From Plazaster borealis (taxonomy: Eukaryota; Echinodermata; Asteroidea; Forcipulatida; Labidiasteridae), in the NCBI GenBank assembly GCA_021014325.1, contig CM037461.1:10135501-10199500 (forward strand): DNA of 64,000 nt. The letters are read 5' to 3'. A program made the translations under genes and the position numbers. The notes under the pieces are model-generated. The model saw only the letters and a program-made list of their open reading frames with translations, ran no database searches and was not told the origin of the DNA. Shown here in pieces: positions 41,301-51,058 of this stretch; positions within the stretch are counted from its first letter, which is position 1, and the number at the start of each line of letters is the position of its first letter.

Positions 41301-44170
41301 ACGATGTTTTTTTTTATTGACACAATGGTGTGAGACATGGTGAGTCTATGGGGGAAAATTCACCATTGGGATCACCATGGGGTTTTATTGACACAATGGT
41401 GTGAGACATGGTGAGTCTATGGGGAAAAAATCACCATTTGGATCACCATGGGGTTTTATTGACACAATGGTGTGAGACATGGTGAGTCTTACGGGGAAAA
41501 GAATCACCATTGGGATCACCATGGGGTTTTATTGACACATTGGTGTGAAACATGGTGAGTCTATGGGGGAAAAAATCACCATTGGGATCATCATGTGGTT
41601 TTATTGACACAATGGTGTGAGACATGGTGAGTCTATGGGGGAAAAAAATCACCATTGGGATTACCATGGGGTTTTATTGACACAATGGTGTGAGACATGG
41701 TGAGTCTATGGGGGAAAAGAATCACCATTGGGATCACCATGGGGTTTTATTGACACATTGGTGTGAGACATGGTGAGTCTATGGGGGAAAAGAATCACCA
41801 TTGGGATCACCATGGGGTTTTATTGACACAATGGTGTGAAACATGGTAAGTCTATGGGGGAAAAATCACCATTGGGATCACCATGGGGTTTTACTGACAC
41901 AATGGTGTGTGGCATGGTGGGTCTATGGGGGAAACGAATCACCATTGGGATCACCATGGGGTTTTATTGACACAATGGTGTGAAACAAAGTGAGTCTATG
42001 GGGGAAAAAATCACCATTGGGATCACCATGGGGTTTTATTGACACAATGGTGTGAAACATGGTAAGTCTATGGGGGAAAAATCACCATTGGGATCACCAT
42101 GGGGTTTTACTGACACAATGGTGTGAGACATGGTGAGTCTATGGTGGAAAAATCACCATTGGGATCACGATGTTTTTTTTTATTGACACAATGGTGTGAC
42201 ACATGGTGAGTCTATGGGGGAAAAATCACCATTGGGATCACCATGGGGTTTTATTGACACAATGGTGTGAGACATAATGAGTCAATGGGGAAAAAATCAC
42301 CATTTGGATCACCATGGGGTTTTATTGACACAATGGTGTGAGACATGGTGAGTCTTACGGGGAAAAGAATCACCATTGGGATCACCATGGGGTTTTATTG
42401 ACACATTGGTGTGAAACATGGTGAGTCTATGGGGGAAAAAATCACCATTGGGATCATCATGGGGTGTTATTGACACAATGGTGTGAGACATGGTGAGTCT
42501 ATGGGGGAAAAATCACCATTGGGATTACCATGGGGTTTTATTGACACAATGGTGTGTGGCATGGTGAGTCTTTGGGGGAAAAGAATCACCATTGGGATCA
42601 CCATTGGGTTTTATTGACACATTGGTGTGAGACATGGTGAGTCTATGGGGGAAAAGAATCACCATTGGGATCACCATGGGGTTTTATTGACACAATGGTG
42701 TGAAACATGGTGAGTCTATGGGGAAAAAATCACCATTGGGATCACCATGGGGTTTTATTGACACAATGGTGTGAGACATGGTGAGTCTATGGGGGAAAAA
42801 TCACCATTGGGATCACCATGGGGTTTTATTGACACAATGGTGTGAAACATGGTGAGTCTATGGGGAAAAAATCACCATTGGGATCACCATGGGGTTTTAT
42901 TGACACAATGGTGTGAGACATGGTGAGTCTATGGGGAAAAAATCACCATTGGGATCACCATGGGGTTTTATTGACACAATGGTGTGAAACATGGTGAGTC
43001 TATGGGGAAAAATCACCATTGGGATCACCATGGGGTTTTATTGACACAATGGTGTGAGACATGGTGAGTCTATGGGGAAAAAATCACCATTTGGATCACC
43101 ATGGGGTTTTATTGACACAATGGTGTGAGACATGGTGAGTCTTACGGGGAAAAGAATCACCATTGGGATCACCATGGGGTTTTATTGACACATTGGTGTG
43201 AAACATGGTGAGTCTATGGGGGAAAAATCACCATTGGGATCACCATGGGGTTTTATTGACACAATGGTGTGAGACATGGTGAGTCTATGGGGGAAAAGAA
43301 TCACCATTGGGATCACCATGGGGTTTTATTGACACAATGGTGTGAAACATGGTGAGTCTATGGGGAAAAAATCACCATTGGGATCACCATGGGGTTTTAT
43401 TGACACAATGGTGTGAGACATGGTGAGTCTATGGGGGAAAAAATCACCATTGGGATCACCATGGGGTTTTATTGACACAATGGTGTGAGACATGGTGAGT
43501 CTATGGGGTAACAAAAACCAAAGGGATCAACATGGTGTATTATTGACACAATGGTGTGAGACATGGTGAGTCTATGGGGGAAAATTCACCATTGGGATCA
43601 CCATGGGGTTTTATTGACACAATGGTGTGAGACATGGTGAGTCTATGGGGAAAAAATCACCATTTGGATCACCATGGGGTTTTATTGACACAATGGTGTG
43701 AGACATGGTGAGTCTTACGGGGAAAAGAATCACCATTGGGATCACCATGGGGTTTTATTGACACATTGGTGTGAAACATGGTGAGTCTATGGGGGAAAAA
43801 ATCACCATTGGGATCATCATGGGGTTTTATTGACACAATGGTGTGAGACATGGTGAGTCTATGGGGGAAAAATCACCATTGGGATTACCATGGGGTTTTA
43901 TTGACACAATGGTGTGAGACATGGTGAGTCTATGGGGGAAAAGAATCACCATTGGGATCACCATGGGGTTTTATTGACACATTGGTGTGAGACATGGTGA
44001 GTCTATGGGGGAAAAATAACCATTGGGATCACCATGGGGTTTTATTGACACAATGGTGTGAGACATGGTGAGTCTATGGGGAAAAAATCACCATTTGGAT
44101 CACCATGGGGTTTTATTGACACAATGGTGTGAGACATGGTGAGTCTTACGGGGAAAAGAATCACCATTGG
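23390..44170. repeat. Right-hand satellite domain marked by CTTACGGGG monomers
   Basis: About 17 monomers between 23.4 and 44.2 kb carry GAGTCTTACGGGGAAAAG in place of GAGTCTATGGGG (for example 23398, 24329, 24472, 27973, 32248, 36639, 38484, 41489, 43711). Almost all follow a monomer with CACCATTTGGATC, so the pair is copied together. This pair is absent from 9-23 kb, which separates two variant domains in the array. Confidence 0.7.
34860..36000. repeat. Island of left-domain monomers inside the right domain
   Basis: ATGGTCGAAAA (34909), CCTTGGGAGCACC (35504) and the 4-bp duplication ACAATCAATGG (35751) are otherwise left-domain markers (the last also at about 12680 and 17071). Here they occur together, in the same order as in the left blocks. 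Confidence 0.65.
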
Positions 44171-47100
44171 GATCACCATGGGGTTTTATTGACACAATGG
44201 TGTGAAACATGGTGAGTCTATGGGGGAAAAATCACCATTGGGATCACCATGGGGTTTTATTGACACAATGGTGTGTGGCAAGGTGAGTCTATGGGGGAAA
44301 AAATCACCATTGGGATCACCATGGGGTTTTATTGACACAATGGTGTGAGACATGGTGAGTCTATGGGGGAAAAAATCACCATTGGGATCACCATGGGGTT
44401 TTATTGACACACTGGTGTGAGACATGGTGAGTCTATGGGGGAAAAAATCACCATTGGGATCACCATGGGGTTTTATTGACACAATGGTTTGAAACATGAT
44501 GAGTCTATGGGGGAAAAAATCACCATTGGGATCACCATGGGGTTTTATTGACACAATGGTGTGAGACATGGTGAGTCTATGGTGGAAAAATCACCATTGG
44601 GATCACCATGTTTTATTGGCACAATGGTGTGAGACATGGTGAGTCTATGGGGGAAAAGAATAACCACTGGGATCACCATGGGGTTTTATTGACACAATGG
44701 TGTGAGACATGGTGAGTCTTAGGGGGAAAAATCACCAATGGGATCACCATGGGGTTTTAGTGACACAATGGTGTGAGACATGGTGAGTCTTACCCGGAAA
44801 AGAATCACCATTGGGATTACCATGGGGTTTTATTGACACAATGGTGTGAGACATGGTGAGTCTATGGGGGAAAAGAATCACCATTGGGATCACCATGGGG
44901 TTTTATTGACACAATGGTGTGAGACATGGTGAGTCTATGGGGAAAAATCACCCTTTGGATCACCATGGGGTTTTATTGACACAATGGTGTGTGTGATGGT
45001 GAGTCTATGGGTTAAAAATCACCATTGGGATCACCATGGGGTTTTATTGACACAATGGTGTGTTTCATGGTGAGTCTATGGGGGAAAAATCACCATTGGG
45101 ATCACCATGGGGTTTTATTGACACAATGGTGTGAGACATGGTGAGTCTATGGGGAAAAATCACCATTGGGATCACCATGGGGTTTTATTGACACAATGGT
45201 GTGAGACATGGTGAGTCTATGGGGGAAAAGAATCACCATTGGGATCACCATGGGGTTTTATTGACACAATGGTGTGAAACATGGTGAGTCTATGGGGGAA
45301 AAAATCACCATTGGGATCACCATGGGGTTTTATTGACACAATGGTGTGAGACATGGTGAGTCTATGGGGGAAAAATCACCATTGGGATCATCATGTGGTT
45401 TTATTGACACAATGGTGTGAGACATGGTGAGTCTATGGGGGAAAAATCACCATTGGGATTACCATGGGGTTTTATTGACACAATGGTGTGAGACATGGTG
45501 AGTCTATGGGGGAAAAGAATCACCATTGGGATCACCATGGGGTTTTATTGACACATTGGTGTGAGACATGGTGAGTCTATGGGGGAAAAGAATCACCATT
45601 GGGATCACCATGGGGTTTTATTGACACAATGGTGTGAAACATGGTAAGTCTATGGGGGAAAAATCACCATTGGGATCACCATGGGGTTTTACTGAGACAA
45701 TGGTGTGTGGCATGATGGGTCTATGGGGGAAAAGAATCACCATGGGGATCACCATGGGGTTTTATTGACACAATGGTGTGAAACAAAGTGAGTCTATGGG
45801 GGAAAAATCACCATTGGGATCACCATGGGGTTTTATTGACACAATGGTGTGAAACATGGTAAGTCTATGGGGGAAAAATCACCATTGGGATCACCATGGG
45901 GTTTTACTGACACAATGGTGTGTGGCATGGTGGGTCTATGGGGGAAAAGAATCACCATTGGGATCACCATGGGGTTTTATTGACACAATGGTGTGAAACA
46001 AAGTGAGTCTATGGGGGAAAAAATCACCATTGGGATCACCATGGGGTTTTATTGACACAATTGTGTGAGACATGGGGAGTCTTGGGGGAAAAAATAACCA
46101 ATGGGATCACCATGGGGTTTTATTGACACACTGGTGTGAGACATGGTGAGTCTATGGGGGAAAAAATCACCATTGGGATCACCATGGGGTTTTATTGACA
46201 CAATGGTTTGAAACATGATGAGTCTATGGGGGAAAAACCACCATTGGGATCACCATGGGGTTTTACTGACACAATGGTGTGTGCATGGTGAGTCTATGGG
46301 GGAAAAAAATCACCATTGGGATCACCATGGGGTTTTATTGACACAATGGTGTGAGACATGGTGAGTCTATGGTGGAAAAATCACCATTGGGATCACCATG
46401 TTTTTTTTATTGGCACAATGGTGTGAGACATGGTGAGTCTATGGGGGAAAAGAATAACCACTGGGATCACCATGGGGTTTTATTGACACAATGGCGTGAA
46501 ACATGGTGAGTCTATGGGGGAAAAAATCACCATTGGGATCACCATGGGGTTTTACTGACACAATGGTGTGTGGCATGGTGAGTCTATGGGGAAAAGAATC
46601 ACCATTGGGATCACCATGGGGTTTTATTGACACAATGGTGTGAAACATGATGAGTCTATGGGGGAAAAATCACCATTGGGATCACCATGGGGTTTTATTG
46701 ACACAATGGTGTGAGACATGGTGAGTCTATGGGGGATAAAATCACCATTGGGATCACCATGGGGTTTTATTGAAACAATGGTGTGTGGCATGGTGAGTCT
46801 ATGGGGGAAAAATCACCATTGGGATCACCATGGGGTTTTACTGAAATGGTGTGAGACATGGTGAGTCTATGGGGGGAAAGAATCACCATTGGGATCACGA
46901 TGGGGTTTTATTGACACAATGGTGTGAGACATGGTGAGTCTATGCGGGAAAAATCACCATTGGGATCACCATGGGGTTTTATTGACACAATGGTGTGAGA
47001 CATGGTGAGTCTATGGGGGAAAAGAATCACCATTGGGATCACCATGGGGTTTTATTGACACATTGGTGTGAAACATGGTGAGTCTATGGGGGAAAAATCA

Positions 47101-48377
47101 CCATTGGGATCACCATGGGGTTTTATTGACACAATGGTGTGAGACATGGTGAGTCTATGGGGGAAAAGAACCACCATTGGGATCACCATGGGGTTTTATT
47201 GACACAATGGTGTGAGACATGGTGAGTCTATGGGGGAAAAAATCACCATTGGGATCACCATGGGGTTTTATTGACACAATGGTGTGAGACATGGTGAGTC
47301 TATGGGGGAAAAGAATCACCATTGGGATCACCATGGGGTTTTATTGACACAATGGTGTGTGACATGGTGAGTCTATGGGGGAAAAATCACCATTGGGATC
47401 ACCATGGGGTTTTATTGACACAATGGTGTGAGACATGGTGAGATTATGGGGGAAAGATCACCATTGGGATCACCATGGGGTTTTACGGACACATTGGTGT
47501 GTGGCATGGTGAGTCTATGGGGGAAAAGAATCACCATTGGGATCACCATGGGGTTTTATTGACACAATGGTGTGAGACATGGTGAGTCTATGGGGGAAAA
47601 GAATCACCATTGGGATCACCATGGGGTTTTATTGACACAATGGTGTTAAACATGGTGAGTCTATGGGGGAAAAAATAACCATTGAGATCACCATGGGGTT
47701 TTATTGACACAATGGTGTGAGACGAGGTGAGTCTATGGGGGAAAAGAATCACCATTGGGATCACCATGGGGTTTTATTGACACAATGGTGTTAAACATGG
47801 TGAGTCTATGGGGGAAAAAATAACCATTGAGATCACCATGGGGTTTTATTGACACAATGGTGTGAGACGAGGTGAGTCTATGGGGGAAAAGAGTCACCAT
47901 TGGGATCACCATGGGGTTTTATTGACACAATGGTGTGAAATATGGTGAGTCTATGGGGGAAAAGAATCACCATTGGGATCACCATGGGGTTTTATTGACA
48001 CAATGGTGTGAAACATGGTGAGTCTATGGGGGAAAAGAATCACCATTGGGATCACCATGGGGTTTTATTGACACAATGGTGTGAGACATGGTGAGTCTTA
48101 CGGTGAAAAGAATCACCATTGGGATCACCATGGGGTTTTATTGACACATTGGTGTGAAACATGGTGAGTCTATGGGGGAAAAATCACCATTGGGATCACC
48201 ATGGGGTTTTATTGACACAATGGTGTGAAACATGGTGAGTCTATGGGGAAAAATAACCATTGTGATCACCATGGGGTTTTATTGACACAATGGTGTGAGA
48301 CGAGGTCAGTCTATGGGGGAAAAAAATTACCATTGGGATCACCATGGGGTTTTATTGACACAATGGTGTGAGACATG

Positions 48378-48400
48378 GGGTGCGTTCCACTCGCGCAAAC
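48378..48400 (+). repeat. Left terminal inverted repeat, Harbinger copy 1
   Basis: It starts GGGTGCGTTCCACTCGCG and pairs with the inverse at 56047-56069. ATG just outside (48375-48377) is the target duplication. Confidence 0.9.
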
Positions 48401-48703
48401 GTATTGCAACCGTGCGCGCAAACGTTTGCGAGCGTTTTGGATCGAGTGAAACGATTGGTTGCGCACAGTGATGTCAACATGGCGGCGCCTAACAACGAAG
48501 ATGGCGACACCGTAATATTGCTTGCCGCAAAGCAAATAATAGACGAAATGTGTGACGATGAATCTGCTGATCCATCACCTATAACACGTGCTATGAGTGA
48601 CCTTACAATCAAGTTATCTTTGGTTACACCTAACTTGACAAGTGGCAAGGAGTGCGATTGTGGAAGTGGGTGTGGCGTCAACGGTCTAGAAATAGAAAGC
48701 TAA

Positions 48704-48913
48704 ACATAAGTTAGCTACGGCGGGCCTGGGTAGTACCGGTTCTGCACTCCTACGGGGACATACTGCTACTAGGCCCTACAGGTTTAAATTTTTTACTGCA
48801 AAAAAAGTATTTCTTCAAAAGGTATTTAATTTAAATTTCAGGTGGTTAGTGTAGAGAGTTAAGCTGTCAAAATTGTGTTTAGTGCTATCCCTCGAACAGT
48901 CACATCTATGCTC
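48704..48913. other. Non-coding gap in the transposase 5' part
   Basis: No convincing exon is visible between the first transposase block and the inverted fragment. Confidence 0.4.
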
Positions 48914-49023
48914 CATCTATGCTCAGTAGGCATGGTGGGTACGCTGTGTCTGCCAAAGAAGTGGTAGTCATCTAGCTAGGTCAAGTGTGTTCGCAGGTCA
49001 CTACGTCGATATACCCACGCATC
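48914..49023 (-). repeat. Inverted partial copy of the transposase coding region
   Basis: Read on the minus strand this matches 49553-49662. Shared runs are GGGTATATCGACGTAGTGAC, CTGCGAACACAC, CTAGATGAC and GGCAGACACAGCGTACCCAC. Differences include a short insertion (TTGACCTAG) and missing bases in the middle. It covers the region of the second catalytic Asp. A transcript through both arms could pair with itself across roughly 530 bp. Confidence 0.85.
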
Positions 49024-50088
49024 TTGCCCTCACAGTTCCACCCGGTCTTTCAACAATTTCCTAAAATAAACACCAACATTGTGCATACACATTCTGTCCT
49101 TTTAATAGGCTCTGTGTCAAGAATTGAGGCCACACATCGCCAGTCGTTGTGAGCATTCCGTGGAAGAACGACTGTATGCCTCTTTATGGATGCTTGCAAA
49201 TCCTGATTGCTACCGGTGTGTAGGCAATTTATTTGATATGGGCAAGAGCACATTGCACCGCATATTTCTAAACTTTGTGAAGTCCATTCAAGCACTCCGT
49301 CAGACCTACATCAGATGGCCCACAGATGACAAGTGTGCAGAAATAGCTGAAAACTTTCGCAAAAAGACCGGTTTCCCTGGAGTCGTTGGTTGCCTTGATG
49401 GCACGCATCTAGCAATAAGAGCACCGAATAGCAAGAACTACAGGGACGCTTACATCAACCGCAAATGATTTGCAAGCATCCATCTTCAGGGAGTATGTAC
49501 AAGTGATCTGTATTTCACCGATATTTGTTGTGGGTTCCCTGGCTCAGTGAATGATGCGCGGGTATATCGACGTAGTGACCTGCGAACACACCTAGATGAC
49601 CACCCTATTCCTCACACCATGCACTTGTTGGCAGACACAGCGTACCCACTGAGCACAGATGTAATAACACCTTATCGTAATGATGGCAGGATGACCCATG
49701 AGAAAAGGAAGTTTAACAGCAATCACAGTTCCACTCGATCCCATATTGAGAGAGCATTTGGTCTGCTGAAATGTAAATGGAGGCGACTGCATCACATCGA
49801 TATGTTCAACATAGAGAACATTCCATTCGTTATCTCGGCAGCCTGCATCTTACACAATTTTCTCCTAGTGCATGAGAAAATTGATGATGTCAACTTGGAG
49901 GATGCAGATTTGGAGAATGATGAATGCGATTCACTACCCCCAGATGAACATGAATCATCAGATGGTCGCACAAAGCGTGATTCACTTGCAGGAATATAGA
50001 CTATAGGCTGAATACAATACCAACAAGATAATAATGTAGGAAGAAACTATAAATAAATAGTAAACTTGCTAGTACAATCATGTGCAAA

Positions 50089-50123
50089 TCTCTTTAGTGG
50101 GAGTATTGGCTCTAAAAAGAGCC
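50089..50123 (-). terminator. Histone-type 3' stem-loop plus downstream element, copy 1
   Basis: On the minus strand GGCTCTTTTTAGAGCC (50123-50108) is a 6-bp stem with a TTTT loop, matching the stem-loop of replication-dependent histone mRNAs. Twelve bases further, TAAAGAGAT holds AAAGAGA (50095-50089), like the histone downstream element that pairs with U7 snRNA. No histone coding sequence is present. What is seen is the motif and its spacing; function is inferred. Confidence 0.65.
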
Positions 50124-50228
50124 GGTGTGGTCTGGACGTTTCAAACAGTAAACTTTGCTCGTCTTTAGGAAATAACAATACGCGATAAGCTCCCGCGTCA
50201 AGCCTATGTTTGAACACTTTTTACTGTG

Positions 50229-50281
50229 TTTATATCATCCGTTTAAACACCCCCACGTGATGCCCTCTCGACCAATCAGAA
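50229..50281 (-). promoter_or_regulatory. CCAAT / CACGTG / TATA module, copy 1
   Basis: On the minus strand: TTCTGATTGGTC (50281-50270), 9 bases, TCACGTGGGGGTGT (50260-50247), 18 bases ending GATATAAA. Block order and spacing are identical to 638-690. Confidence 0.6.
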
Positions 50282-50332
50282 TGGATAAACTGTCCCAGGT
50301 ATTTATGAATATTTATTTATAGTTTCTTCCTA

Positions 50333-51058
50333 TTTATCCACACCATACAAAGCTTCAAACCATACTTAAGATAATAACAGTTCTCTCAAAGATCTTTGTA
50401 ACAAGTTTCATTCTGTTTAATAACAAGGGGTGGTACACCTTTGGTAATTACATGTGAAGAGCAAAGGCAAAGGTAATTTTTCACCCAAATACTTTGAACA
50501 TGAGAAAGGCTTTCCTAAAAGCATACAACTCTATGTAACAACTGCGTTTTTCTTTTTCCTTGCAACTATGATGACCAATTAAGCACATATTTTCACAGGT
50601 TAGTTATTTTATGCAATGTTTGGATACACCAAGTTAGGATACTAGTGTTTGACAATTACCAAAAGTACACATGTACACTGCTTTTAGATACAGTAGATTT
50701 AAGAGCAGGTTCAACCTAACCCCTTGACCTCCATGCAACCTCTCCTCACTCTATTCAATGAGATCAAAAATATGTACATTTTCTTTGCAAAGTGTGCATG
50801 CAATGAGATATGTTTAGGAGATAAAATCACATTCATAATAATTAGATTCATTTACAATGTACTGTAGGAACTTAAACTGATTTAATGAAAACAAATCACA
50901 AGTCTCTTGCTCTTTGTAATTAACTTAAATATGAAAATCATGAAAATTACTCAAACAAATAACTTATAATACTTACAATACAGTATACCTTGCCTTTATT
51001 GTTATTATTAAATTGAACATTTGAAATAGTCAGGAACATTCAGGAAAAAGGAAAATCT
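50333..51058. other. Non-coding region between the convergent Harbinger genes
   Basis: No gene or clear repeat is visible. It separates the 3' ends of the transposase and Myb-like genes. Confidence 0.5.

Larger units (their letters stand above)
9063..48377. repeat. Giant tandem satellite, monomer about 69-73 bp
   Basis: About 550 head-to-tail monomers. Reading along one unit: GGGGTTTTATTGACACAATG, GTGTGAGACATGGTGAGTCT, ATGGGGGAAAAGAAT, CACCATTGGGATCACCAT. Length varies mainly in the G/A run and the optional GAA before TCACC. Common variant sites are GTGTGAGACATGG, GTGTGAAACATGG, GTGTGTGGCATGG and GTTTGAAACATG, TTATTGACAC versus TTACTGACAC, and a T-run form (CCATGTTTTTTTTATTG). Each monomer holds two inverted pairs (CACCATTG with CAATGGTG; TCACCATG with CATGGTGA), so one unit can fold on itself. 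The many open frames on the minus strand come from the repeat lacking stops in some phases. Confidence 0.97.
48479..49999 (+). pseudogene. Harbinger DDE transposase, copy 1, with premature TGA
   Basis: A first open block starts at ATG 48479 in the context ACATGGCGGC, 101 bp inside the left end, and runs to a stop at 48703 (74 residues, acidic; no domain recognised). The catalytic part begins at a good acceptor (CTTTTAATAG, exon from 49109). It holds a helix-turn-helix-like segment (LFDMGKSTLHRIF), the first Asp in GCLDGTHLA (49397-49399), the second Asp in VNDARVY (49553-49555) and the Glu in SHIERAFGLLK (49748-49750), the DDE set of Harbinger (DDE_Tnp_4) nucleases. A TGA at 49466-49468 follows YINRK and interrupts an otherwise open frame; Arg CGA or Gly GGA there would be one base away. 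The reading ends at 49999. I could not find the exon joining 48703 to 49109; that gap holds an inverted piece of this same gene. Confidence 0.88.
50039..50330. mobile_element. MITE-like element carrying a histone-type gene shell, copy 1
   Basis: The terminal repeats are GGAAGAAACTATAAATAAAT at 50039 and its inverse ending at 50330, flanked by TA (50037-50038 and 50331-50332). On the minus strand the interior carries a CCAAT/CACGTG/TATA module, then about 100 bp without an ATG-led frame, then a histone-type stem-loop and a purine-rich element. Confidence 0.75.

Noticed and set aside
9063..48377. Dozens of 60-134 codon open frames, mostly minus strand, with repeating PHRLTMSHTIVSIKPHGDP-type peptides
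   Set aside because: They are the satellite read in stop-free phases. Unit length changes break them every few monomers, there are no distinct starts, and they carry no domain.
9063..48377. CRISPR-like array
   Set aside because: There are no unique spacers; whole monomers are repeated head to tail, and the context is eukaryotic.
49592..49795. Minus-strand open frame across the transposase (also 60498-60701)
   Set aside because: It overlaps the catalytic DDE region on the other strand and has no domain of its own.
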